A DNA stretch of 64,000 nucleotides from Dechloromonas sp. TW-R-39-2 (GCF_016864195.1 NZ_CP045202.1:1643001-1707000), one strand, 5' to 3'. Numbered from the stretch's first letter, positions 16,245 through 23,610 are shown. The notes: generated by a model not told the origin, from the sequence alone. Translations and numbers: made by a program.

Positions 16245-17378
16245 ATGTCTGCTGTATCAAAAAAAATCATTGCAATTGTTTTGGCAATTCTCTTTGTCAG
16301 CGCCTGCGGAAACGACAAGCAAGCCGCTGCCAGCGCCAAAGAAACTATAGGTTCAAATTTCACCGAAAACCTGAAAAAAGCTGAAGCGGGCGACGCCACA
16401 GCCCAGGCGCTGGTAGGACGTGCTTACCTCAAGGGTGAGGGGGTGGCAGCCGACAGTGCCAAGGCACTGGAATGGATCAAGAAATCCAATGCGCAAGGCA
16501 ATCCAGAAGGGCAAGCCGCTCTTGGCGGAGTCTATTGGGGTGGCGACGTGGGTGTTCAGCAGGATTATAAGGAGGCCTGCCGTCTTTACCGTCTTGCTGC
16601 TGAGCAGAACAATGCAGCAGGCCAAGTGGCGTTGTCAGGCTGTTATGAGTTGGGCGTCGGCGGGCAGAAAAAAGACATAGCCAAGGCAGCAAGCCTGCAG
16701 GAACAGGCTGCGGCACAAGGAAATACACTGGCCCAAGAAATGATTGGCCAAAAATATTTTTATGGCGTGGGCGTCAAAACCGATCAGGAAAAAGGAATGC
16801 AGTGGCTAACCAAGGCAGCAGAAGCGGGCCAAACCGATGCCATGCTTACGATTGCTCGAATCTATTACACAGAGAAGAATGATCCAGTTGAAGCGGTTAA
16901 ATGGGACCAAAAAGCGGCAGATAAGGGCAATCCTGCCGGGATGAATTCAATAGCGAACTGCTACGAAAACGGTGAGTTTGGCTATAAAAAAGACGAAAAA
17001 ACCGCATATCAATGGTACCAAAAAGCTGCGGATACCGGTAACGCTGACGCCTTGTTCAATATTGGCCGGTTTCATCGTCTTGGGCTAGCCGGCTTAAAGA
17101 AGGATGAAAACGAGGGGGCCAAGTGGTATCAGAAAGCCGCCGACGCGGGTAGTCCTATAGCAATGTACAACGTTGGCACCTATTACGAGAACGGTGAGTC
17201 TGGTTACAAAAAGGATATGGCTGTAGCCGCCCTCTGGTACCGCAAGGCAGCTGAGTTGGGTGATAAAGATAGCCAACTCATGCTGGTTGATCTCTATACC
17301 CAAGGCCTCGGTGTAAAGAAAAATTTGAAGGAAGCCGCCCGTTGGCAGCGTATGGCCGATACAAATAACGGGGCGTAA
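16245..17378 (+). CDS. Sel1-repeat lipoprotein
   Basis: 377 residues. Lipoprotein signal with lipobox VSAC (Cys21). The rest is about nine Sel1/TPR-like repeats of about 36 residues, each of the form ALVGRAYLKGEGVAADSAKAL-EWIKKSNAQGN, for example AQEMIGQKYFYGVGVKTDQEKGMQWL and ALFNIGRFHRLGLAGLKKDENEGAKW. It forms a superhelical scaffold at the cell envelope. Several repeats have Asn/Tyr-Glu-Asn-Gly turns (CYENGEFGYKKDEKTA) nearly identical to each other, suggesting recent internal duplication. Partner unknown. Confidence 0.85.
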   Translation: MSAVSKKIIAIVLAILFVSACGNDKQAAASAKETIGSNFTENLKKAEAGDATAQALVGRAYLKGEGVAADSAKALEWIKKSNAQGNPEGQAALGGVYWGGDVGVQQDYKEACRLYRLAAEQNNAAGQVALSGCYELGVGGQKKDIAKAASLQEQAAAQGNTLAQEMIGQKYFYGVGVKTDQEKGMQWLTKAAEAGQTDAMLTIARIYYTEKNDPVEAVKWDQKAADKGNPAGMNSIANCYENGEFGYKKDEKTAYQWYQKAADTGNADALFNIGRFHRLGLAGLKKDENEGAKWYQKAADAGSPIAMYNVGTYYENGESGYKKDMAVAALWYRKAAELGDKDSQLMLVDLYTQGLGVKKNLKEAARWQRMADTNNGA

Positions 17379-17493
17379 TAACGCGACCTGAACTGTAAAA
17401 CCAAACCAATTTGGTACGAATCGGAAAGGCTATTTGTACCCAGCGCACCGATAGCCTTTCCAGAAAACACTAGCGGCCAACAGGAGGTTCCCA

Positions 17494-17841
17494 ATGAGTT
17501 TGCCCGTTTTGCAATGGCGTTGGCTGGTCTTTTTCGTGCTCTTGCCTATCCTGGTTTTCTTACCGTTCGTGTTTGTGGGGTGGTTGCATTTCAACGGTTA
17601 CGTTGAGGCCGCTTACTTCGCTATCCTGGCCATTGCGGCAATGGCGTCGCAGGCCCAAAAACAGGAGCGCAATCCTGTTGCTGCACGCATCTCGAGTCTG
17701 ATCGTATGGACAACTGGTGCTTGTGGAGGGCTTGCATTAGCCGTGGGTGACACAGTTTTTGGCTATTCCATAGCGATTCCGCTAATGGCAACAAGCATTG
17801 CCATGTCATTTATAGTGGTTCACCTCCGCCGCACGACTTGA
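17494..17841 (+). CDS. Small three-helix membrane protein
   Basis: 115 residues with three predicted membrane segments (WRWLVFFVLLPILVFLPFVFVGW; AAYFAILAIAAMA; TTGACGGLALAVG with a further C-terminal IPLMATSIAMSFIVVHL) and short loops. Ribosome site GGAGG six bases before ATG. No family recognised. It follows the Sel1 lipoprotein gene by 115 bases. Confidence 0.65.
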   Translation: MSLPVLQWRWLVFFVLLPILVFLPFVFVGWLHFNGYVEAAYFAILAIAAMASQAQKQERNPVAARISSLIVWTTGACGGLALAVGDTVFGYSIAIPLMATSIAMSFIVVHLRRTT

Positions 17842-17854
17842 TTTGTACCAAATA

Positions 17855-17877
17855 AATGGGGGCAGATTCCTATTGAA
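17855..17877. repeat. REP-like intergenic motif, copy 2
   Basis: AATGGGGGCAGATTCCTATTG is the most diverged in its right arm. It lies right after a small membrane-protein gene and before the next. Confidence 0.5.
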
Positions 17878-17946
17878 AATTGCCAGAATTTTTATAAAAA
17901 TTTTCAGCCTAATTAATCACTAAAAACAAACAGCGAAAGGAATAAA

Positions 17947-18294
17947 ATGTCAGAAGTTCAATCGGATAGAGCATGGGTTTTTGGTCAAGTCTCACCCCTT
18001 GTCAGGCTCTTTATGGTCGTTCCATTAATAGGCGATTTTGTAGGTTTATTTACGATTCTCCCCATATTGTTAAGATTTGTTGTCAGCCATTCAAAGAAAA
18101 AACTTGTCGATTTATCGATTCTTGGTTTTTGGGTTTTGTTCTTTTTCATGCTTTGTTATGTCGTTGTTGCTTACGTCTTTATGTTCTTGGGGGCAAAGGA
18201 AGATACAGCTTGGACTCTTGGGTTGTATGGAGGGATTGCACTCAGATTCTTTGTGCTTTTCAAAATCCTTCCCTGGTTCATCAACCGAGTTTAG
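17947..18294 (+). CDS. Small membrane protein
   Basis: 115 residues with three or four predicted membrane segments (LVRLFMVVPLIGDFVGLFTI; LSILGFWVLFFFMLCYVVVAYVFMF; GGIALRFFVLFKILPWFI). Ribosome site AAAGGA. More AT-rich than the flanking chromosome. Same length as the previous membrane protein but no clear sequence similarity. No family recognised. Confidence 0.65.
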   Translation: MSEVQSDRAWVFGQVSPLVRLFMVVPLIGDFVGLFTILPILLRFVVSHSKKKLVDLSILGFWVLFFFMLCYVVVAYVFMFLGAKEDTAWTLGLYGGIALRFFVLFKILPWFINRV

Positions 18295-18340
18295 GTTGGT
18301 GCGGCATTAAATCTCATTTTGACGATGACGCCAGTAACAG

Positions 18341-18367
18341 ATAGGGGCAGACCCCTATTAACATACT
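18341..18367. repeat. REP-like intergenic motif, copy 3
   Basis: ATAGGGGCAGACCCCTATTA is the most symmetric copy (AGGGG...CCCCT around CAGA). It is followed by ACATACT, which recurs in copy 4. Confidence 0.6.
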
Positions 18368-18497
18368 AGTTATTCCACAGAAAATCATGGCCATGACGGA
18401 TATTTGGGTTGGCGTTTTGAGGCTCGCCTCAATTGTGACCAGCGCAACTATGGACATTAGCGGCCTGTTTGCGAAAACCAAACGTATTTGAGGTGAC

Positions 18498-19400
18498 ATG
18501 TTCACGAAAACATCCACATTCCTGAGGGACCACCTGACCCCCATCAACACCTTGGTCTTGCCGTTTACCGTGCTCAATGGGTTTCTCGATTTTCTCGGCG
18601 ATGCTTTCACGAGTCTCAGGTACGTTGTCTTTACGGTGATCGGCATGATCTTCATCGTGATGACCACGCTGGCGATCAAGGAAAAACGGCAAGCCGCCCA
18701 AGCCAATGGGCTTGCCGAGCAAGCGCCCGCTCGCTGGAATCGTCCATTCACCAGAGTATTAGCCGCCTTGCTTGGCGCTTCTGCGTTGTTCGGCGGTATT
18801 TCGCTGGCCTATGCGAGCAAGGGTGGGGTGGCGGCAAATGCTTATCCTCCGCTGAAAGATGTGCAGCAGGCCATGCTCGGCGTGTTGCTGGACGTCAAGG
18901 CGGATACCACCGTGATCAAGGACGGGGTAGAGAAAATTTCGCGGCAAATGGAAAACCCGCGTGCGCAACTGAAATCGCGTGGCTATGAGGTGACTTCACA
19001 TGGATTGTTTGAGGCCATCAAGCAGCGCGATGAAGAGGCGGTAGCGCTTTTCTCTGCTGCCAGGCTGCGGGTGGATCAGCCGGAGCCACTTGGGTTTCTG
19101 CTGGATAGTTATTGGGATGCGAAGATCGCCGCTCTGCTGACCGAGGAAATGTTCACCGACGAAAGCGCCTGCATCAATAAACAGGGAGCCGGTTCGCAAG
19201 AAATTACGATGTATCTGGGCATGTATATGCACAACCTACGTCCCGACCAGCCCGAGAAGGCTGAGACATTCAAGCGCCTGTGCAAGTCGGCTCTTGTTCG
19301 CGAGTCTTTGGAAAGGCGGGTGCAGACGATGCCCGAGACGGGTGAAAATCCTGAGTTACTGGCGCAATACCGATGGGCACTGAATTACCTGAGCAAGTAA
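18498..19400 (+). CDS. Two-helix membrane protein with helical cytoplasmic or periplasmic domain
   Basis: 300 residues. The first 65 hold a hydrophobic hairpin (LVLPFTVLNGFLDFLGDAF; LRYVVFTVIGMIFIVMTTLAI), and a further segment at about 90-110 (VLAALLGASALFGGISLAYA). The remaining 190 residues are helical and include an ankyrin-like turn (GLFEAIKQRDEEAVALFSAARLRV). Its first 190 bases are copied, with a stop, at 21997-22190. Ribosome site GAGGTGA. Family not recognised. The next gene begins 18 bases downstream, so the two are probably co-transcribed. Confidence 0.65.
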   Translation: MFTKTSTFLRDHLTPINTLVLPFTVLNGFLDFLGDAFTSLRYVVFTVIGMIFIVMTTLAIKEKRQAAQANGLAEQAPARWNRPFTRVLAALLGASALFGGISLAYASKGGVAANAYPPLKDVQQAMLGVLLDVKADTTVIKDGVEKISRQMENPRAQLKSRGYEVTSHGLFEAIKQRDEEAVALFSAARLRVDQPEPLGFLLDSYWDAKIAALLTEEMFTDESACINKQGAGSQEITMYLGMYMHNLRPDQPEKAETFKRLCKSALVRESLERRVQTMPETGENPELLAQYRWALNYLSK

Positions 19401-19418
19401 TGCCGAGGATAAATCGCC

Positions 19419-19985
19419 ATGTCCTTTGACGAAGACGCCAGGAAGAAAGCTCTGGTTAATTGGCTATTGGGTATCGCTGCGTTTATTGCCTTGTACGCCT
19501 ATGCCCGGTTTTTCTTTGGCTGGCTGATCGGCTTTGTCGTGATCACGCCCATTATCGGCGTCGCAGTTTCGGTTTTTGTCGTGAAACACGGCGCCGGCGG
19601 AGCGTTTCGCTGGCTCAAGCGCATGGCGCTCAGCGACCAGCAAGGCATCCACCACGCTTTCCACGACCATCCTGTCTGCGTTCGCTGGCAAGACGGCGAT
19701 TGCCAAACGCTGGCAGCGGATGTGTTCGACATCCTCCGTCATCAAACCGATGCCACTCTGTTGCGGCGACTGGCCTTGCACTACGGGGAGAATGGATTTT
19801 TCAAGGACTGGCGAGGGCATTGGTGGTTCGGTGAATCGGCCCTTCTGGATTGGCTGCATCGCCGTTCGCAATCGCTGGATTATCAAACCTTGCGCTTGCA
19901 TCGCTGGTTCGCGAAAGAGGTTTTTCCGCCAATGCGGAAAAAGGCGGAATTGCGCGGGGAAAAGCTTTTGATCATTGAGGATTGA
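19419..19985 (+). CDS. Hypothetical membrane-anchored protein
   Basis: 188 residues. Two membrane segments in the first 55 residues (WLLGIAAFIALYAYARFFFGWLIGFVVITPIIGVAVSVFVV). The rest is soluble and rich in Trp, His and Arg (HHAFHDHPVCVRWQDGDC, GFFKDWRGHWWFGESALLDWLH). It follows the previous gene by 18 bases and likely forms a unit with it. No known motif is recognised. Confidence 0.65.
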   Translation: MSFDEDARKKALVNWLLGIAAFIALYAYARFFFGWLIGFVVITPIIGVAVSVFVVKHGAGGAFRWLKRMALSDQQGIHHAFHDHPVCVRWQDGDCQTLAADVFDILRHQTDATLLRRLALHYGENGFFKDWRGHWWFGESALLDWLHRRSQSLDYQTLRLHRWFAKEVFPPMRKKAELRGEKLLIIED

Positions 19986-20133
19986 ACGAGGCTCTTCCGC
20001 CCCGGACTGAATTACCACAGATTCCCGTTGGGATATTTTTCGGCATTTTTCAAAAATGTTCGCCAGTCTCCGTTTTATCAGCAGAAACCGCGCTCAGGGT
20101 GAGCAGGTAGAAACTGACAAGACAGGAGCCAAT

Positions 20134-20280
20134 ATGCTCGATCTCGAGACCAAACTGGGAAATGGCACCCAGAACTTCCAGCAAATGTTGCAGAACGAAG
20201 GCTGCGGGGGCATTGATGACTGCATTAATCGCGAGATGACGGGCAAGTTTGCCGGTGACATAGCGCTGTTATCCAACTAA
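20134..20280 (+). CDS. Possible 48-residue protein
   Basis: ATG 20134 has AGGAG six bases upstream and the frame reads LDLETKLGNGTQNFQQML, then CGGIDDCINREMTGKFAGDI. It ends 13 bases before the next gene. No signal or membrane segment. It is too short for firm support; the ribosome site and spacing are the main evidence. A longer in-frame start at 20056 lacks a ribosome site. Confidence 0.45.
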   Translation: MLDLETKLGNGTQNFQQMLQNEGCGGIDDCINREMTGKFAGDIALLSN

Positions 20281-20293
20281 TGCGAAAACTTCA

Positions 20294-20704
20294 ATGACCA
20301 ACCTGACGCAAAGCATCGCCATCCTTCTGACCCAGGAGTTTCACAACGAGCTGGCCCTGGTCGCCTCGCTGTCATCGCTCGGGAAACTTGTGTATGGCTT
20401 CTACGCACTGGCCGCGATCCTGGTGATCCGGCCGCACATCCGGCAGTTACTGCGCTATCGCCACGGCAAGGCCGGCAAGGGCGATTTTTGCCATCGGGCG
20501 CAGTACGAGGCGATTTTCTGGCGGCTGGCACCGCTGTTGTACGCCTTCGTAATCGATTCCAAGCTGCTTGGAATTTCGGTGTTCATCGATATCGTCGGAC
20601 GGTTGTGGACCATCCACGAGAGCCACAAGGCAGAGCGGCGCTTCATGCGGGCGAATCAGAAAGTTCTGGTGCAGCAAGAGGCTATGTCGTCATGTGCTGC
20701 GTGA
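20294..20704 (+). CDS. Hypothetical membrane-associated protein
   Basis: 136 residues with a hydrophobic stretch (LGKLVYGFYALAAILVI) and a second weaker one (LAPLLYAFVIDSKLLGISVFI), separated by a basic loop (RQLLRYRHGKAGKGDF). No strong ribosome site, so translation may be coupled to the small frame upstream. Its 3' end overlaps the Lar-like gene by 13 bases. No family recognised. Confidence 0.55.
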   Translation: MTNLTQSIAILLTQEFHNELALVASLSSLGKLVYGFYALAAILVIRPHIRQLLRYRHGKAGKGDFCHRAQYEAIFWRLAPLLYAFVIDSKLLGISVFIDIVGRLWTIHESHKAERRFMRANQKVLVQQEAMSSCAA

Positions 20705-20940
20705 TTTGCACCGAGCCGGGGGCCGGCGACACCGGCCAAGTTGAGGTTGGCCAAAAGAGCGAAACCTTGAAGCATTGTCCGTTTTGCAGCTCCGACCAGA
20801 TAGGCGACATCGAGATCGATCAGGGCCGCTGGGCGGTTTGCTGCCCACGATGTGGCACCATCGGTCCGCATTGCCGAAGCCGGGAGCTGGCCACCGCGCG
20901 TTGGAATTCGCCGATCGAACGCTCAACGGAAACCACATGA
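20692..20940 (+). CDS. Lar-like restriction alleviation family protein
   Basis: 82 residues from ATG 20692, inside the end of the previous gene. It has the zinc-ribbon pattern of the Lar family: CPFCSSDQIGDI, then WAVCCPRCGTIGPHC, then ATARWN at the end (the usual 'A...WN' tail). Lar of the Rac prophage modulates host type I restriction. Many phage and island homologues are known, mostly uncharacterised. An N-terminal extension CCVICTEPG adds three cysteines. Short and coupled to the preceding frame. Confidence 0.65.
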   Translation: MCCVICTEPGAGDTGQVEVGQKSETLKHCPFCSSDQIGDIEIDQGRWAVCCPRCGTIGPHCRSRELATARWNSPIERSTETT

Positions 20941-20954
20941 ACAGTGAACAAAAA

Positions 20955-20981
20955 GGGGGGAGAGGCCTCTATTAACATACT
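20955..20981. repeat. REP-like intergenic motif, copy 4
   Basis: GGGGGGAGAGGCCTCTATTA followed by ACATACT. It is 12 bases after the Lar-like stop and just before an IS5-like end. Confidence 0.5.
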
Positions 20982-21068
20982 TGGGAAACTCTGCATAATT
21001 AACCGTCATTAAGCGGAATTTGTGAAAATAGGGCCATTGTCATAGCGACCACGAAACTGATGAAATCG

Positions 21069-21197
21069 ATGAAACAACTCTGTCTTGCCGATACCGGTTT
21101 TCTGCCAAAAGCGAGCAAGCAAACTCGGAACGCCGTTTTCTTGTCGGAGATGGAGCAAATGGGGGCAGCCCCTATGAACCGAGGAAAAACACAATGA
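21069..21197 (+). pseudogene. N-terminal fragment of an IS5-family transposase
   Basis: A 42-codon frame starts MKQLCLADTGFLPKASKQTR and continues NAVFLSEMEQ, matching the start of IS5-family transposases (MKQ.S.AD.....K.TRR..FL.EME). Similarity stops at EMEQ, where REP-like copy 5 begins, and the frame then ends inside the next gene's start. No catalytic domain is present; it is a truncated relic. Confidence 0.6.
21158..21180. repeat. REP-like intergenic motif, copy 5
   Basis: AATGGGGGCAGCCCCTATG sits exactly at the break in the IS5 fragment and 14 bases before the next gene's start. Confidence 0.55.
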
Positions 21198-21880
21198 AGA
21201 AATCCATCCTGCTGGCTGTAGCCTGCGCCTGCCTGAGCGGCGGAACTTTCGCTGCTCAGGAGACGCTTGAAAAAGAACCAAAGCAACCCGTCCAGGCCGA
21301 ACAGGCGCAGGAAGCGGTGACCCCGCTTGAACGGATGAATCTGGTGCCGATGCCGGACCATTTGAAGCCGGGGAAAGTGACGAGCGTGTTTCCTCTGGCC
21401 GGTGGCGATGCGCTGGAGGTGAAGGGTTCGTGGGTTGTTCTGTCGAGCGAGGGCCAAGGCATGTTCCAGTTGGCACCGTCCGACGATCAAAGCGGAAAAC
21501 GCGCGCGGATGCTGGTGGTCTCTTCGGACAAGATGGATTCGGACGTGGAGTTCGGATCTCGCCTGCTGAAAACCTTCCGCGAAACGACCTGCAAGGACAA
21601 GGAGAAGCTGACGGCCGAATCGATTCCGGAAAAAGCTGTTTTGATTCAAACAGCGCAAGGCGCGGCCTTCTTCTCGTCCTGCTCGGTTGGTGACAAGGCG
21701 CTGCTTTATGCCATCGATTCGATCAAAGGCTCCGGCAAGATGCGCCACGGAATCCTTTATGGAGTGGATGAAGATCGCCCGGGTTCGCCGCAAGCAGCCA
21801 CAGATTTGTCGGACAAGGCGATCCGCGAATACCAATCGATGTTCCTGAAAGTGACAGCCGACCTCAGCAAGGGGCGCTAG
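21194..21880 (+). CDS. Secreted hypothetical protein
   Basis: 228 residues with a typical signal peptide (MKKSILLAVACACLSGGTFA). The mature protein starts with a Glu/Gln-rich linker, then a mixed alpha/beta domain (LEVKGSWVVLSSEGQGMFQL, RARMLVVSSDKMDSDVEFG, FFSSCSVGDKALLYAIDSIK). Ribosome site GAGGAAA. Its upstream region is built from the IS5 fragment and REP-like copy 5. No family recognised. Confidence 0.7.
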   Translation: MKKSILLAVACACLSGGTFAAQETLEKEPKQPVQAEQAQEAVTPLERMNLVPMPDHLKPGKVTSVFPLAGGDALEVKGSWVVLSSEGQGMFQLAPSDDQSGKRARMLVVSSDKMDSDVEFGSRLLKTFRETTCKDKEKLTAESIPEKAVLIQTAQGAAFFSSCSVGDKALLYAIDSIKGSGKMRHGILYGVDEDRPGSPQAATDLSDKAIREYQSMFLKVTADLSKGR

Positions 21881-21996
21881 CCAACGCAGGGAAAGAGGTT
21901 CCGAACCCCTCGCCATTTTTATTAGCCTTGTTTTACGCCATCAACAATCCGGTTTGCCGTGCATAAATCAAAATCTGCCAACCAATCCGGGGCAAC

Positions 21997-22190
21997 ATGT
22001 TCACGAAAACATCCGCATTCCTGAGGGACCACCTGATCCCCATCAACACCTTGGTCTTGCCGTTTGCCGTGCTCAATGGGTTTCTCGATTTTCTCGGCGA
22101 TGCTTTCTACTAGCTTCAGATACGTTGTCTTCACGGTGATCGACATAATCTTTGTCGGAATGACCACGCTGGCGATCAGGGAAAAACGAC
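21997..22190 (+). pseudogene. Duplicated 5' fragment of the membrane-protein gene at 18498
   Basis: About 190 bases are near-identical to the start of the gene at 18498-19400 (MFTKTSAFLRDHLIPINTLV, then LPFAVLNGFLDFLGDAF). A small change introduces a stop (TAG) after GDAFY and shifts the frame; similarity ends at the GGGAAAAACG segment. It is clearly a truncated copy, probably from a local duplication or gene-conversion event. No ribosome site like that of the parent gene is kept. Confidence 0.8.
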
Positions 22191-22545
22191 TATGGGGTTT
22201 ACCGCCTGATACTGTTTAGCTGCCCACGGTCAGGTATGGGCACGCAGCACTCATTGGCTAACAATGAAAGCAGCTATCCGGGGAAATAGTTCAGTCAGTG
22301 GCCGGTTCAATGTTAACTGCGGTCGTACAGGCGGCATTCCTCGAATGACCGTTCAGGCCGAGCAGCTGCCTGTTGTCGCTAGCAATAGAGTAGATATCGG
22401 GCAAAGCTACCATGCAACCATCGCCGAACGGTGGGCTGACGGGAAACCGTTTAGTAGAGTAGAGACGTCAGGTCGCAGTAAAATGCCAGGAGACTACAGC
22501 ATTCCACTGAGCGCCACACCAACGAGCAGACAGTTCCTACGCAAT
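22191..22545. other. Non-coding stretch near the island right end
   Basis: A 107-codon plus-strand frame (22264-22587) runs through here but ends inside the hairpin at 22546-22587, has no ribosome site and no recognisable protein features, so I do not call it a gene. The stretch follows directly on the duplicated gene fragment. Confidence 0.35.
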
Positions 22546-22587
22546 CTACACACAAGTGCGCTGCCTGAGCAGCGCACTTGTGTGTAG
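22546..22587. repeat. Perfect 19-bp inverted repeat
   Basis: CTACACACAAGTGCGCTGC and its exact complement flank the loop CTGA. No T run follows, so it is not a standard Rho-independent terminator. It lies about 155 bases inside the presumed island end and may be a recombination or protein-binding site, or a strong RNA hairpin. Confidence 0.8.
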
Positions 22588-22668
22588 ATCAAACCCTGGT
22601 TTTTCGATGTGCCAGCCTCTGCTATAGTTTGCCCTGTGCTCCACACAAATTCCTTGCTGCAACAGTTA

Positions 22669-22690
22669 GGGGGTACAAATAGGGGTATAC
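22669..22690. repeat. GGGGTA-type repeats at the island right end
   Basis: GGGGGTAC and AGGGGTATAC copies resemble the array at 1688-1717 before the integrase. They lie 52-73 bases from the degenerate tRNA-end copy, fitting integrase arm sites on the other side of the element. Confidence 0.5.
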
Positions 22691-22741
22691 GGGATTTTGT
22701 AAAAATTGAAACGCTTGAACCACAATGATTTCCTGGGTTTG

Positions 22742-22763
22742 TTCGATGCCCGCCCAGGCACCA
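22742..22763 (+). repeat. Degenerate copy of the tRNA-Leu 3' end (candidate right attachment site)
   Basis: TTCGA, four variable bases, CGCCCAG, GCACCA reproduces the layout of tRNA-Leu 1561-1583 with one base missing. Together with the GGGGTA repeats it suggests the right attachment site. The match is imperfect, so this is a candidate. Confidence 0.45.
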
Positions 22764-22795
22764 TTTGGAAATCGGTCACCTCCGACCGCGTTATC

Positions 22796-22820
22796 AAACC
22801 CGCACTTGGCGGGTTTTTTT
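22796..22820 (+). terminator. Rho-independent terminator
   Basis: AACCCGC and GCGGGTT pair around ACTTG, followed by seven Ts. It lies just outside the presumed island end and could be the original terminator of the tRNA unit before insertion. Confidence 0.75.
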
Positions 22821-22877
22821 ATTTCCATCATTGCCGCACCGTTTGCTGTTTCCTCGCAGCACAGTCCAGGAATTTCC

Positions 22878-23195
22878 ATGACCACACGCCATAACCACCG
22901 CCAGCGCAAGAAGCTCCATATTGGGGAATATAAGGAACTCGGCTTTACGGTCGAAATCCAGTTTGTCGAGGGCTTGTCTGATGCCGCCCAGGATGCTTTC
23001 CTTGATGCATTTGTCGGTCAGGTCATCGAAGTGCGCAAGCTGATGTACGGCGGCAGCTTCTCGTATGGTTTCGTTTGTCGCGATACACGCGCCGACGCCA
23101 GTGAGGAAGACCGTACTGCCGTTCGCGAATGGTTGGCCCAGCGTAGCGAAGTGCAGTCGGCAAGTGTCAGCGAACTGGTGGATGCCTGGCGATAA
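22878..23195 (+). CDS. yggL: YggL family (DUF469) ribosome-associated protein
   Basis: 105 residues, usual for the family. Conserved start RHNHRQRKKLHIGEYKELGF, then VEIQFVEGLSDAAQDAFLDAF, then the glycine stretch MYGGSFSYGFVC. YggL binds the 50S ribosomal subunit in E. coli. It begins the core-chromosome segment right of the island. AGGA precedes the start by a few bases. Confidence 0.88.
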   Translation: MTTRHNHRQRKKLHIGEYKELGFTVEIQFVEGLSDAAQDAFLDAFVGQVIEVRKLMYGGSFSYGFVCRDTRADASEEDRTAVREWLAQRSEVQSASVSELVDAWR

Positions 23196-23216
23196 ATCGG
23201 CAGTTGTTTTGCTGTT

Positions 23217-23249
23217 GTAAAAAAGTCCGCTGCGTGCGGACTTTTTTAC
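23217..23249. terminator. Bidirectional Rho-independent terminator
   Basis: GTAAAAAAGTCCGC pairs with GCGGACTTTTTTAC around TGCGT. It serves yggL and the convergent zinc-ribbon membrane gene. Confidence 0.88.
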
Positions 23250-23602
23250 ATGAAAAAACTGAGCAGGAAGGCGAGTAACGTCACCGTTTGGCGTGTGCGT
23301 CGATGCTTTTCCACTGTGTCGGCATCGATGGGCAGCAGTTCGGCGCTTCGCCAGGTGCGGAAAAAGAACCAGGCTATGCTTGGGATGATGGCGTAAAGCG
23401 GTAGCGGGGAGTTGGTCAGCGCGGCGACCAGGCCCCAGGTGCAGCCGAGCAAGACGATGCCGACGCTGATGCTGGTCGAGACCTTGTTGGCCACGTAGCT
23501 GTTGCCCTGGCAAGCCGGGCAGCGGGCTGGGCTGGCCGGGTCAGCGCTGATTTTTGCGCGGAGGCTGATACTTTGTGCGGCACAGTGCGGACAAGCGTCC
23601 AT
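23246..23602 (-). CDS. Zinc-ribbon membrane protein
   Basis: 118 residues from ATG 23602. The N-terminus has two CxxC pairs (MDACPHCAAQ and ARCPACQGN) forming a zinc ribbon. Then come two membrane segments (VGIVLLGCTWGLVAALT; LPLYAIIPSIAWFFF) and a final hydrophobic tail (TVTLLAFLLSFFM). It starts eight bases after the PIN gene and probably shares its transcript. The frame is open further upstream, but that part overlaps the PIN gene. Function unknown. Confidence 0.65.
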   Translation of the reverse strand: MDACPHCAAQSISLRAKISADPASPARCPACQGNSYVANKVSTSISVGIVLLGCTWGLVAALTNSPLPLYAIIPSIAWFFFRTWRSAELLPIDADTVEKHRRTRQTVTLLAFLLSFFM

Positions 23603-23610
23603 CCGGATTC

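Larger units (their letters stand above)
1499..22763. mobile_element. Mosaic genomic island at tRNA-Leu
   Basis: Inferred span from the tRNA-Leu target to a degenerate copy of its 3' end at 22742-22763. The left end has an integrase, Gp2-like replication protein and AlpA. Both ends carry GGGGTA-type repeats (1688-1717 and 22669-22690). The inside holds IS relics, plasmid-like recombination genes, many hypothetical genes, and AT-rich patches (2.95-5.2 kb), whereas the flanks are compact core genes. More than one element may be stacked here, and the right boundary rests on an imperfect match. Confidence 0.55.

Noticed and set aside
22264..22587. 107-codon frame before the hairpin
   Set aside because: No ribosome site, no recognisable features, and its end is formed by the inverted repeat itself.
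22742..22763. Possible second intact tRNA gene
   Set aside because: Only the 3' end resembles a tRNA; no matching 5' acceptor strand, D-arm or anticodon arm lies upstream.
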